64,000 nt of DNA from Flectonema sp. DT1601 (lineage: Eukaryota; Euglenozoa; Diplonemea; Diplonemida; Diplonemidae): assembly GCA_964019425.1 (NCBI GenBank), contig OZ025787.1, forward strand, positions 930,001 to 994,000, read 5' to 3'. Shown here in pieces: positions 11,763 to 23,718 of this stretch; position 1 is the stretch's first letter; each line of letters opens with the position of its first letter. The position numbers and the translations under genes are program-made. The notes beneath the pieces are model-generated. The model saw only the letters and a list, made by a program, of their open reading frames with translations. It was not told the DNA's origin and made no database searches.

Positions 11763-13309
11763 AATTTTAATAAAAAAAAAAAAGAAAAAAAAACATTTTT
11801 CTGCTGTTCCACGAGTGTTAATTAGCAATATTAGCGGCCATTTCAAACAAATAATAGTTCGTTTGAATTCAGAGGTTAAAACTTTTTACAACCTTTTCTT
11901 CGCACCCTCTTCAGCGAAGAAAGTAAGGGGATACTGCGGTATCAGACACGTCCTATGAGTCAAGAACTGATGGCTGCGGGGCAGAGAACCCAATCACTGA
12001 GATTCTCAAAATCAAGACTCTTTTCAGAGCTGCTTAAAAGTCAAATGAACCTGCTCGCAAGAGAAATATTTTCCCACCTTTCAGTAATCCGTTGGACTTC
12101 TATGCAAAAAAGACTTGCCTAAACCAATAGTAACAGAAATTAACCAGTAAGAAATTAATTTACACAAGTCAGGAGTACTGAAAGAAGTATATAAAAAAAG
12201 AACAACAATGATAACTCCACACCGTACTAGTGAAAAACAAACCAGGAAACCGACCTCACGAAAATAACGATTTTAAAATATAAAAAAAATTTAAAAAAAA
12301 AAAATGATAATAATTTTGGCGGTTTTCCTATTAGGAAGTATCAGATAATAAAATAAAAGAAACCAAAACATTGGCGGGCATAGGTTTAACTAAGCAGGGG
12401 ACAATAGACATTATAACCAATAGCAGTCTGGTGTGTCATCGTACTTGAGCACCCTCACCCGTACCTGAAGCATATAAAAAGAAAGATCTGAAAGAGATAA
12501 AACTAATAAAAATAAACTAAAAGAAAGAGTTTCGAGTTAGGAAAATAGAGAAGGGAATTTATTCAGATAACAGTTGCGGACCCAGGAATTACATCGGATT
12601 ACCGAGAAAGTACTCTAATCCCAGAGAGTATAAATGCTGCTATGGATGGCTCTTTATCCACGTACTTAAGAAGAGAAAGTGAAATAGAGCAAAGAAGACG
12701 GGGAAGCAAAATAACACACCTGTGTGAATCGATGTGAGTGGCATTATCGATGATGAATCTCACACGTTGTCACTCTAGTCCACCTACTTTTGAGAAAGTG
12801 AAGCTTAGAGAAAAATAATAATACAAGTGTAAGACTATTAAGTGGCATTGTCAAAGCAGACACTACAAAATAACACACCAGTAAAGCCTGAACGCCATCT
12901 TTAAAAAATATTACGAATTGGTGCCAGGGGACTAACTCAAAATATTCGCAAAAGGGGCTTATAAGGAGAAGACAGAAGGAGAAAATACAACCTTATGTGG
13001 GACTACAAACCAGGCTTTTTCGAGCGCTTTTGCTACCGAGCCCAGCTCCGCAAGAAAATACATTGCAAAGAGAAGGATAGTTAATCTGATGTTACATCGC
13101 AGCGTCTTACCTTGAATGGTAAGACGACGACTAACTTCAAAACAAAAACAAACAACCGTTTTTATGCGAAAGAAAAAGAAAAAGAAACTACGACAACGTT
13201 TGCAACAAAAAAGAAATAACAATAATTGGTTCTCATATTTCAAATTATGTAAAAAGAAAAGATGCCATGTATCGTACTAATGGCGTTTTGTTAGTACCAA
13301 ACTCTTACT

Positions 13310-13785
13310 GAAGGGGTGAAACTTTGACAATGTAAAAACAGTAACAACTTTAGGTATTAAAACAAAATTAATATCAAGTACTTGACCAAAAAATATTTGT
13401 AGTTGTTAAGCACTTTTGAAAAAAAGAAAAAAGAAACATAAAAGGGAAATGTTTTTTTTTTTTTGTCTTATTTACCAGAAGACGTTGTCGAATCTGGTAA
13501 TTCGGGGACCGCGTATCATCAGGTTGAGCGTCCCATGCCCTGTAGTCCGTTACAATTTACACTTAAACAAAGTTAAAAGAACTTTCCTATTATACTAGCG
13601 GCGCATTCTTTTGTTAAAAGTATAAGGTTTCGAGGATAGTCTAAAGTTCGTTTATGCGGGCAAGGTACATTGTGCACGTCTTTTCTCCCCGAAGGGGGTG
13701 AAACTTTGACAATGTAAAAACAGTAACAACTTTGATACTAATATCAAGTACTTGACTGGAAATATATTTGCAGCTGTTAATCAAA
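13310..13785. repeat. Pair of ~100-bp direct repeats
   Basis: The segments 13310-13411 and 13691-13785 match closely. Both contain GTGAAACTTTGACAATGTAA, then AACAGTAACAACTTT, then ATATCAAGTACTTGAC, then TTTG(T/C)AG(T/C)TGTTAA. They are about 380 bp apart in the same orientation. Small deletions distinguish them. No gene lies between. Confidence 0.8.
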
Positions 13786-14369
13786 GAAGGGGTACATTTT
13801 AGAAAAAATAAAAAAAGAATAGGAAATATTTTGTTTTGTTTTTTAATTGATTAGTCTCCCTGAAGGGGGAAACAATATGAAAAAAATAATCAAAAGGAGA
13901 GAAAAAAAAAAAAAAAAAAATTGTATATCGTGAAGAAGGAAGAGTGAAATGGGAAACATTAAAACTTTTATTTTTTTTTTTTAAACTTATATATATATAT
14001 ATTTTTTTTCTGTAAACATAATGAGTATATTAATCTATATCAGATAAAAAGCTAAATACATAGAAATTCTAGTTGTTTTATTTATCTTATTTATATTGTT
14101 TGTTTGCTTTTGTTCTCAATTCAGGCAGTCATAAAACTGCTAAGTGTTTTATAAGGAATGTATGTTGCTATGTTGATCTGGTTGTCTGTAATTGAAGCTG
14201 GAGTAATACACAATCTGTAACCAACTGTGTACACAGAGATGCGTAAGACACAACATAAAATTTAAAAAAAAAAAAACTAACCAACTAATTAGTTTCAGCA
14301 AGCTACATGAAATACTTTCAGTTTTCTTCTTTAAGAAAGGGGAAGATTTCTTTTTGTTGTTGTTTTTTT

Positions 14370-14400
<31 letters not shown>

Positions 14401-14427
14401 GAAATAAAAATCGCAAAAGGGAAAGAA

Positions 14428-14458
<31 letters not shown>

Positions 14459-15445
14459 CGGAGAAAAAACGGAAAAAATGACAGAACAAAAAAACAGAAG
14501 CTGAAACGGAATAGAATATGGCATATTGCATAGAAACATAATAGACTACTGGTTGGTAGAACATAATCAAAGTTACATCGCATTGCCTGAGTCTTGTGTT
14601 TGCTTTAAACACGTAGCACTACCTACATAAAAGCATATATAAAAAACAATTTTCTATTCCTGTATACAATTACTGAATTTCTACAAAGAAAAACAAGTGG
14701 GTAACAGGGAAAAAAAAAGCATAGAAGCTTTACTAAACAACAGACGAATAATCCAATAGTAATCAAACAGATTTTTTTTCTATGCATTTTTTTCTTCTTT
14801 TTTCAGAACTTTCGTTTTAAATCAGGACAAGCACAAGTTAACTAGTAATTAAATTCAGCTAGGAAACTCACAGAGAGGTGTTGTACTATAACGATATTCG
14901 AAAGAAGAATTTGCAATTCAGATATGGTATAGCAAATAGCAAGGGGTGTAAAGTACAACTGGGAGTATTCTGTTGTACTGAAAACACACAACAGAGACAG
15001 CAGACCAAGCAGGTGCTGCAATATATCGTTAGTTGCAATTAGAAACAGTACCGCGACTAGTATCGGGTACAGGATAATAACATATAAAATAAAAATGAAA
15101 AAATTTTCACGATCGGAAAATTTCAGTCCGAAGGCTGAATTCAAAATACTGCTGTGATGGATGTTATTAGTGTGAGTAAGAAGTAAAAAGAATTAGTTAA
15201 AAGCCAACCTCTCAGTTGCATCATGCGCAGGCTGAACATGAACTCGGCTTACGATATGAGCGCACCACACGATTTGCTTTAACAACAATTGAGTTAATCG
15301 TTCGATAAGACATCTGTAATAACCGCGATAGTAGATAGTATTATTAACAAAAAACGAGAGTAGATAGATAGATAAATTGATATCAGCCAATCCACTAAAT
15401 ATGGTCAAAAACAAGCCGTTTTTGGCTTGTACAGCCAGTAAAACT

Positions 15446-16046
15446 AGGGGTGGGTTAAAAAGTCGATCGAGCCCGTTTTTTGACCCATTTTGGGGGCAAT
15501 CTTTCAAATGCCACATCGATCGAGAGTTGGAAACTTCTCCATAAGTGCCTGTTAGTACAAAGAGATTGCCCAATACACTGTCACGCACCGTTACTGCGCA
15601 GGATTTTTTAATTGTACAACCCGAGAGGGTGAAGTACTTGAATCCCACTGATCTGGCAGATTAAAATGCGTCAGATATCGAGCAAAATGGACTTTACATT
15701 GGCTTTCTACTGGTACTTGATGAGCTGCTAGCAGTTTCAAGGGATGAATCGCGCAGCTCAGTAGTTTTATAAGATCAAGTTGGTAAACTTCATTTGCCCA
15801 TTTCTTGATGGTGTAACCTTCAGAGTCAACTTTGTCCTTCTCACGGCCAGTAGGACAGTCCCAGAAGAGATTCCCTTGCTGCCGCGATAACATGGAATTA
15901 ACTTAAAGGAGTTGCCCCCATCACACCTGATGTGCTGATGGTTGTGGGTGTGTTTCATCCGCTATTTTCACTTTAATATACTTGTTTTCGAATGATATTT
16001 TGGTGGATCAAAGGGGAATCGGGTCGAAAAACGGGTTGCTAAAGCT
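15446..16046. mobile_element. Possible degraded hAT-like element
   Basis: The left side starts AGGGGTGGGTTAAAAAG and continues to CCCGTTTTTTGACCC, resembling the TAGGGGTG...CCCG ends known for some hAT elements. An inverted copy of the CCCGTTTTTYGACCC block lies at about 16023-16040. The match is short and no target duplication was found. The enclosed minus-strand frames (15193-15893) have no recognisable domain. Confidence 0.25.
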
Positions 16047-17079
16047 AAACGTGGGACTTGAACAAAAAAAGGCATTTTTTGTGTCCAAACTTAGTAGAAT
16101 GGCTGATATATCCTGTCCTAGGACTAATTAATTGTTTCGGGAGGGTTAGGCAGATGAATTTCTATAATAGTAAAGTTATATTTCTTATCGATGGATTACA
16201 CCCTACAAGTCCTATGACTCGTAGGTTGTTACAGCCATTGTTAGCTAGTGTGGAAGAGCCTTGGAACTATCGGGAAAACCTAGGAGACAAATCAAAGGAC
16301 AAAAGATCGTTGAACCACTACGCAAGAACTGGTAACGAAGGCCGCAACGTCTTTCCTACACCAGATATGTGTGTGGGTTAATATGAAAAAAGAAAACGAA
16401 TAGAGGTGGAAGTATTGCCTACAAGCCCGCAAACTTGCAGGAAAAAGAGAGACACGAAAAGTCTTTGTCGGCAACTAGGTTATTAAATTCTTCTTTTTTT
16501 TTTTTTTTTTTTTTCAATTTATATTGTGTGGATCGTAATCTTATTTTTATTTTTTTTTATTTTACATGTTTAGGTGTTTCCATACAACATCAAAGAAAAC
16601 CAACCAAGTCACATCAACCTAACGTAGGCGATCAACCGTAAGATCTGGGAAAGAGGGGTTAACATGCGTCTGATATATTTTTTTTTGCTTCCGGATTTTC
16701 AAATATTAAACCAGATTAAGATTGGCATCTGTGTCTCGGCAGCTTAATAAGTGGTTTCTTTCAAAACGAAAAAAATAAAAAAAATAAAAATAAAAATAAT
16801 CAGAGGTAACAGGTTTTAAGAAAGTAGGAAGGGCTTTTGTGCCTACAACAACAACAAAAAAAAAACAAAAAGAAAAGTCAGTGGTGATAAGATCCGTAAT
16901 ATTATTATCAAGTTTCTCTTATGTTTTTGTTATCACTTTTAGAAATGTAGTACTTTTTTGCCGATGCGAACATCAGCGACCGAACCTACTTTTACTGAAA
17001 AGTCAGAGGGAGTTTACGTTTGTCTTCTAAAAGGTAAACCAAAAATATAAATTAATCCTTCCAATCTCAGAGATTGTTT

Positions 17080-17547
17080 TATAGCTTCAGCTGGATGATC
17101 GACTCAGCCCACCTTGTCAAGGGATTTGAAATAAAAGTTGAAAACAAAAAAAAAAAAAAAGAAAATAACGAAAGGGGAGTTGAATGTCTGAGTATATTTA
17201 TGAAAAAATAAATATCTGTATTTATTTATTTATTTATTGTCAGAGTTAACTAATTTAAACGTTAGTTGCGATACAGTTGACTAAAGGCAATGTTAGTATT
17301 GGTAAACACCCTGCAGATTTTACATTGTAATTTATATTTCTAACTTATCTGCATACACATTTATCTTTCAGGGAGATGGGAATAATATATAAAGTATCTT
17401 TTTCTATTTCATGATATAAAAATCTTCTTCATGAAATAATTACACGTGTCTGTCACCATACCACAAAAGCAATAAAAAACCCGGAACATGATCGGGGGCT
17501 GTTCACCCCCCCCTCTAATTGTCCCAAGCATTAATATTGCAAGGGCC
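17080..17547. repeat. Dispersed repeat R1, copy 2, interrupted
   Basis: Diverged copy of the repeat at 7395-7662, sharing its blocks in order from AGCTGGA-TGATCGAC to AAGCATTAATATTG. It is split by a 191-bp R2 insertion at 17180-17370. Confidence 0.7.
17180..17370. mobile_element. R2 element copy A, nested in R1
   Basis: The insert is bounded by GGGAG on both sides (17175-17179 and 17371-17375), where the empty R1 copy has a single related site. The interior holds the R2 signature TACAGTTGACTAAAGGCAA then TGTTAGTATTGGTAAACAC and CTGCAGATTTTACATT. These blocks recur at 29298-29612, 21324-21435 and 50280-50395. It has no coding capacity, so a short non-autonomous element is likely. Confidence 0.65.
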
Positions 17548-17748
17548 TTAAAAAGAAGTAGAATAACTATACCCCATTCGTTAGAATCAAAAGGAAGCTC
17601 AGTCAGTTTAAGGTCTTAGCTGCCTCAGACCCAAAAGTTTCGTTTGGGAAAAAATATTTTTACACAATCGTGGAGAGTATGTTTTTTTCTTTTTTCTTTT
17701 TTTGCACAAGGCTGTAACAAGCAAGGGGAAAATCTTGAGATTCACAAA

Positions 17749-17750
<2 letters not shown>

Positions 17751-17786
<36 letters not shown>
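17751..17786. repeat. Longest poly(A) run in the window
   Basis: About 36 consecutive A. It is one of many 20-36-nt A or T runs in the spacers. No exon contains a run of this length. Confidence 0.95.
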
Positions 17787-17788
<2 letters not shown>

Positions 17789-18009
17789 AAACAAAATTAG
17801 TAAAAAAAGGGATAGTTGGGACATTAAAATATTCCCCAAGGCTAAGTTAATTGTTTGTGAAACTACGAGAAAAAAAAAACAATTGTGTAAAATTGTTTTC
17901 ACTCGGGCTGCCTTAACTTGGCAACAATGTATGCTTGTTGTTCGCGATTCATTTTTTTTTTTTTTTCTTCTTTTTTTTTCCAGAAATAATAATTTAATTA
18001 TTGAAGGAG

Positions 18010-18547
18010 AAAAAAAAAATATATAAAATAAAAGTGCGCAGCGAACTTTTTCTGGAATACGCAACAAAAAAAAAAAAAAAAAAAAAAATCTTAACTGTGA
18101 ATCTACTTGAATCTATCATGGTGCGTAACATGGTGTCTCTAGCAAAAGAAGATTTTAGCTGCGAATTGCTTGATTATATAGTAACACATCGAAAATGGTT
18201 TTTTAGTTCCGTAATATTACTTTATTTTATTAAATCTTTCATTTTTCTTTCTACTTTTTGCATTCCGTCACAGACGTATGACGTATTGGGTAATAATAAA
18301 AAAAATTTTAAAAAAATTAAAAATTAAAAATAAATAAAAAACGCATTTTCCTTGATTTTCGTGAATAAAATAGAGTGTGAATAATTCTTTCTGGAATTAT
18401 AGAACCTTGGGACACCGGTAAACAAAATAAAAGTTCAAAAAAAAAAATTTATGTGTGTATACATATCCCTCGTACATTATTCACTCATATTAAACAACAA
18501 AAATAAATAAAATAGCGCAAGCGAAAAATTTGTCTGGAATCCGTAAA
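18010..18547. repeat. Weak direct repeat pair
   Basis: Segments 18010-18066 and 18495-18547 share the order AATAAAAT(A)...GCGCA-GCGAA...TTTTCTGGAAT-CG followed by a poly(A) run. They look like diverged copies of one short unit about 480 bp apart. No gene is involved. Confidence 0.4.
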
Positions 18548-19002
18548 AAAAAAAAAAAAAAAAACGGGTGGAAAAAAAAGACGGATTGGTAGCCAGCTGG
18601 GAAAACCATAAAGACAGAAACAGCCTATTAGTTAATGAGAATGTGTTCTCGGTGACAATCGCTAAAACAAGAAACGAGAGAGGCCCTTTTCAGTGTAAAA
18701 ATGGGAAGTCAACTTATAGTGCAGAGTAACTGAAAGAAAAAGCAAACATGAAGAAATGATCTCTTACCATCGAAGTGAGAAAACAGAAGTGATCACAACA
18801 TAACCGGGCGTGCTGCTCACGTTGGGAGAGACACAACCTTGCGTAAGTAGAGAAAAAGTGTTTTTTTTTTTTTTTTTTTTTTTTTGAAGGAAACAAAAAA
18901 AAAAAAAAAATTAATAATAATAATTCTTGAAAAACAAGAAGCAATAAACCTTCCGTTGAGATACACTGCCATCAATCACGCGGCAGGGGAAGATCTGCAA
19001 TC

Positions 19003-19039
<37 letters not shown>

Positions 19040-19935
19040 ATAGGCTGTCAAGAAGTACGATAAACCTCAGCTCAACAAAAAAAGGAACTCAATATAGAGT
19101 GGGGAAGATTCAATCAGTACCATCACCATTTGGCAAAGAAATGAAAAAAAAAAAACGAACAAAAGGACACCCACAAGTTAAAATAAGACTAGCAGGTATC
19201 TCTTACGTTCGATATAAGAAAATGGCGCGTATGTTATGGCAGGGTAAGACTAAAATAACGGGTAGACCTCGTCAGTTTGCATAGTGAAGCTTTGCCACCG
19301 ATCGCAGCTCGGTAACCTGAACAGAGAAGTCTCGCCAAACGGTCACTGAAAGAAGCTATGTTAACGTTCGTAGTGGAAAATGGGCTACCGACGGATAGGA
19401 CGTGACAGGACAGTACACTTCTCACAGTAATTTTATTTTATTGCCGACCTTGCGAAGCCAAAGTATTAATACGTCCAATGAAGTCATGACGTGTAAGGAA
19501 AGATTTGGCCTTTATTGCTGCTGACATTCATAGCAATGCATCACTGCCTTCAATCATGCAAACAATAAAAGATACTTTGGCAAAAAGAAAAAAAGTTCAG
19601 GATCTGTATAAGATTTCTTTGGTTCGAAAAAGAAAGGATTACAGATTATAAAAAAAATAGGATTAAAAATAAGTCGAAATATGGGAACAGTCGCGTAGTC
19701 AAGATCAGGCAAGGAAAAATTCACTACCAACAGAAAACGTGTTGTCCGTCAATGAAATAGTTAAGAAAATCTATCATAAGATTCATCAGGTTTGAACACA
19801 AAAAAGAAAACTGGTGGAGCGCTGCCATCGATCATGCAGCAAGTAGAAAAGAACATCTGACTACAGAGGTAGTATGCCAATGGTAATAAGAAAAATCAAA
19901 AAAAAGGATGGAAGTGTGATTTATATTTAATTCCT

Positions 19936-21066
19936 TTACGAGGTAGCAATACTGTCGGATGACAACGATGTTCTCAAAGTTGTGTCGCATTCTTCTTCAA
20001 AAGAAGCGGCTATTTTTGACTTGCATTCACTGACGCATTGCCAAAGCATCTCACGAAGCTCTGCTGGTGGAGTCTTTTCATCAGGCTGACACACATCTGT
20101 TAAAACAGTTGAACAAGATGGTTCTTCTTCAGGATCATGTAATCCATCAAAGTATTTATGAGACAAAGCAGACTCCGCAGAGAAACGATCTGCTGGACTA
20201 AGCTTAAGCAAACCTTCCAAAAATTCAATCGCATCTTCGGGAACATCAGGTAGAGAACTTCTGAGACCGCATCCTCTTGTTCTTGGAATCTCTAAGATGA
20301 ATTTTAAACCAATGTAACTACCATTATGAAGACCGTGTTTTAGTCCTTGTAATTCCTTGTTTGTTGGTGTACCGATAACGTTTGTGATTGAGTGAAGAAG
20401 AAGAATGTAGTTTTCTCCCTTAAAAAGGAGCTTCTTTGTGAACATCTCAGCAAGTATACATCCAACAGACCACATATCCACAGCTGATGTGTATCTACGT
20501 GACGACAACAACAGTTCTGGAGGACGATAGTTTCGTGTGACCACATATTCAGTCATGTCTTCTTCATCAGTACTTCTGGATAGACCGAAGTCAGTGAGCG
20601 ATAAATCACAATTTTTATTTACTAAAATATTGCTCGGTTTCAAGTCTCTGTGAAGAATCCCTGCAGAATGAAGGTATTTAAGTGCTCTACATACTTGATA
20701 CATTAAGTACTTAATCTGGTCAAGAGTCAACATTTGACCAGAGTATAGTATTTTGTTCAAATCGGTGTCCATGCGTTCGGTCACCAAGAAGATGTTTTTT
20801 AAACCAGAACCAGTACCCTCTGTGACTATATCATGAATACGAATAACACTATCGTGATTGATACTTGTTAGTAGAGCAATCTCTCTCATTAATCTGGTCA
20901 TTAGCATAGGGTTGTCACTTGCTGTTACTTTCTTTATTGCCACATCGCCACCATCTTCAATACATTGCGCTGCGTACACAACACCATAAGTCCCTACACC
21001 GATACGTCCAAGCTCAGAATATTGTGTTGTCACTTCAATCGGCAAACATTCAACCGAGTTTGGCAT
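19936..21066 (-). CDS. MAP kinase with TEY activation loop
   Basis: A single exon encodes a 376-aa MAPK-family Ser/Thr kinase. The glycine loop GVGTYGVVY starts at residue 23. The catalytic lysine is K45, HRDLKPSN begins at 139, DFG is at 159-161 and the activation loop has MTEYVVTRNYRPPE with TEY at 172-174. TEY is the ERK-type phosphorylation motif. RNYRPPE departs from the usual RWYRAPE; Asn replaces the common Trp. The C-terminal tail after the kinase fold is acidic and Ser/Thr-rich. All catalytic residues are intact, so it should be active in the cytosol or nucleus under a MAPKK. It differs from the TDY kinase at 3.6-4.9 kb in exon structure and loop, so the two are not a recent tandem duplicate. 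A T-rich stretch ending AACAG (AG at 21109-21110) lies 42 nt upstream of the start. Confidence 0.93.
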   Translation of the reverse strand: MPNSVECLPIEVTTQYSELGRIGVGTYGVVYAAQCIEDGGDVAIKKVTASDNPMLMTRLMREIALLTSINHDSVIRIHDIVTEGTGSGLKNIFLVTERMDTDLNKILYSGQMLTLDQIKYLMYQVCRALKYLHSAGILHRDLKPSNILVNKNCDLSLTDFGLSRSTDEEDMTEYVVTRNYRPPELLLSSRRYTSAVDMWSVGCILAEMFTKKLLFKGENYILLLHSITNVIGTPTNKELQGLKHGLHNGSYIGLKFILEIPRTRGCGLRSSLPDVPEDAIEFLEGLLKLSPADRFSAESALSHKYFDGLHDPEEEPSCSTVLTDVCQPDEKTPPAELREMLWQCVSECKSKIAASFEEECDTTLRTSLSSDSIATS

Positions 21067-21323
21067 TTTTGTGTATTTAATATACTATTTACGTTTGAGG
21101 GTAAAAACCTGTTATAAATTAAAAATTAATATGATAAGATCAGGGAAGGAAAACTACAGTGAAAGGATTACTCCAAACAATTCATCAAATATGACTGTCT
21201 GGCGGGGTATGGAAGTTACCCACCCTAAGTAACCCCAACATAAACACCTCGGGGAGGGGTCAGAACAGTGCTCGGTTCTTGTCAGTAATAACGACACTCG
21301 TAATGCGAAGAATCGAGGGGGGT

Positions 21324-21435
21324 TTAACTGTTCGAGTTTGTACGTAAAATACAAATGTATTGTTTCATAAACAACATAACGATAATTTAACATTAGTTCT
21401 GAGATACAGTGACTAAAGGTAATGTTAGTGTAGGT
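21324..21435. mobile_element. R2 element copy C with 19-bp flanking repeats
   Basis: The interior contains ATAATTTAACATTAGTT then GATACAGTGACTAAAGGTAA and TGTTAGTGTAGGT, the R2 core. The exact 19-mer GCGAAGAATCGAGGGGGGT flanks it on both sides (21305-21323 and 21436-21454), as a long target duplication would. There is no coding capacity. Long, variable target duplications suit a SINE-like, target-primed element, but no pol III promoter was recognised. Confidence 0.6.
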
Positions 21436-23575
21436 CGCGAAGAATCGAGGGGGGTAATTTGATACTGCATTTTCAAGCTCAAAAGGAACAACAATTTCTC
21501 CGACAATCTTGACTGTCAGCGGCAGCGTAGTAAATGACTGCAAATATATAAATAATACCACTGGAGGCCACGTGAACATAGTTGAGCGCCACTTGCCTAT
21601 GTTACCGTAACAGCTTTTTATAAAACTCATGAGTACTTAATTAATACATTATATTGTCTTGAAAATTAACCATAGAAAAAGACGAACACCAGGAAGGGGG
21701 GCGGCTCTTTGTCAATAGCCGTATATACTGGTATTTGATGATACGAAAACTGTATTAAAAGTAGTTCAAGATGGCGAAACACGTTGTGAAATAAATAAAC
21801 GTAGCACATCTCACTACTAACAAAAAACCTAAAACAAAAAGGAAACGTGATAACCCGCATATACGGTCAACAGCCGGTAAGTGGCAAAGTGCCATTCCCT
21901 CGCTACACTCCACTCCCCCTAGCTGTCACAAATGTAAATCAAAATGCCCTTCATGGCTAGTCACTACAATTAAACTTCCCGGGGGCGACGGGATTGGAAA
22001 TAAAAGAGGGAAAAGAAAGATTGTCTTCGATCATGCCGCTCCAAAATTAAAAAAGGGGCGAGCAAAACATCCTCATAATTCACACAGGGAGAGGGGGACA
22101 CCACGCGGACTAGCCGCCGTTTTTTTGCTAATTTTGTCCCTTGGGAAGTGCATTAAACTTGTCCACTTCAACGGTGGATAGCACGCACAGTCTCCCGTTC
22201 CTGCCCAGACCTAGGCAAAGTGTGTAACTTTAAACGTGGGTTGCATAAATAATTAGGAAAGCAACACTGGATGAGTGGTCAGTTGGGGGGGAAAAAAAAC
22301 GGTGCAATAATAAATAATTTTAAAAAAAAAGAAAAAAAAGATTTTTTTCGTAAAATGATGTAAAGGAATTTCATCATCCGATGTATTCGCTCTTCTTTTT
22401 TTCTTTTTTTTTTTTTTGCAGTATGTTTTGAATGACCAAAAAAAAAAAACTGCTCCCTCAGTGAAGAAGTGATAACATACCCTATTGTGATCCTTAGCGA
22501 GTACACGCTGTTCATTGTAGAAACAAATACAAAGAATGGACCACGTATTAGGTATAGAGGTTAGGGATTTGTCTGATAAAACGCTCAAAGCGCATTTCAA
22601 AGGGAAGTTGAAAAAAAAAAAAAAAAAAAAAAGGGGGTACGAGACACTACAGGTGAGACTACCAGCCTTAGAAGCTGGAGATCCTGGTCTTTAATCGAGT
22701 GAACAAGATTTGTTCATATGACACAGGGAGAAGAGAGAAACACCTAGAAATTAATTTACTGTCAAAGAATGATCAGATAAACTATCAAGTACAATATAAC
22801 AAATTTATTTGTTCAGCTACTCTGTCTCGAGCAAAACAACTTCCTGGCAATATAAACACACTGAACATACTGCTTAAAATATATAGCGTTACAAGCAACC
22901 CGGTGGGGCCTCTTTTTTTTTTTTTTTTTTTGATTCTATAGGTCAACCATTAAAATAGCAGTATTTCCGACAGCAGAATAAGACGCAAGCAGAACGATCA
23001 ACGTGGGGGAGAAGATTGCCTACCCCAATTAAAAAAAAATAATAAGAATTCGTTGTTTTTTTTTTTTTTTTTTTTTCATCTTAATTTATTTATATGTGCA
23101 GTTCAAAAAGAAAACTACCCTCCCGAGCACCACAAATAGTGTGGAGCAAAGAAAAGGACAACTTAAACAAAAAGCCCTCAAGGTAATGGATTTCTTTCCT
23201 TGAGTTTTCCGAATAGCGTTGTGTTGGGTTGCTCATTAGAAGTGATACTACGGAACAAAAAAGAAGAAAGAATAACACAGAAACGAAAAGAGATCGAATA
23301 GGCGAGAAGAGAAATGAAATACAAAACACAAACAAGAAAAGGCAGGAAAATAATTATCCAAATTACCTTTACACACAATTGAGAAGAAAAAAAACAGAAA
23401 GAATAAAAAGACAAAATTCAAAAGTAGTTAAACAAACTCGTTAGCAGGGGGAAGATAAAAGCAACCCAAGAAAATGATATTAAAAAAAATTAGTTTTTTT
23501 TTTTTTTGTTTTTTTTTTATTATAACTAATGTCTAACTTCAATCACTATAACGACTTACCGAAAATGACAAACAC

Positions 23576-23606
23576 ACAGAGAGAGAGAGAAAGAGATAAA
23601 GAGAGA
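23576..23606. repeat. (GA)n purine tract
   Basis: An AGAGAG-rich simple repeat about 30 nt long, downstream of the FYVE-kinase gene. No function can be assigned. Confidence 0.8.
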
Positions 23607-23718
23607 AACATGAGGATGACTAACGAAAGGGGCAATCTTTTTTTTTTCAAGGTTTTTTACAACACGATCCGTTCCAGACTTAGTGTGAAATATATAAAAT
23701 AAAAAAAATGAAAACAAC

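Larger units (their letters stand above)
6763..19935. other. 13-kb gene desert with mobile-element debris
   Basis: No protein gene is supported over about 13 kb. Open frames here lack recognisable domains and mostly run through A/T homopolymers. The stretch holds several elements listed separately: R1 copies, an R2 copy, two inverted-repeat elements, a direct-repeat pair and a possible hAT-type end. Very long A runs lie near 6992-7020, 10448-10479, 17751-17786 and 19003-19036. A non-coding RNA gene cannot be excluded by eye. Confidence 0.65.
21109..23656. other. Spacer with R2 copy C and homopolymers
   Basis: No supported gene. It holds an R2 copy flanked by 19-bp direct repeats. A hairpin at about 22650-22680 resembles a tRNA anticodon arm but is not a full tRNA. 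T and A runs lie near 22915-22931, 23057-23076 and 23493-23507. Short frames here are low complexity. Confidence 0.6.

Noticed and set aside
14149-14612. Minus-strand frames of 93 and 144 codons
   Set aside because: Mostly poly-Phe from A runs on the plus strand.
15193-15893. Minus-strand frames of 151 and 100 codons with less biased composition
   Set aside because: No recognisable domain, no splice signals joining them and possible overlap with an old element. Not called as genes.
22640-22710. tRNA-Leu-like anticodon arm (CCAGC, loop CTTAGAA, GCTGG)
   Set aside because: No A-box, acceptor stem or intact T-arm could be fitted around it. At most a decayed tRNA-derived fragment.
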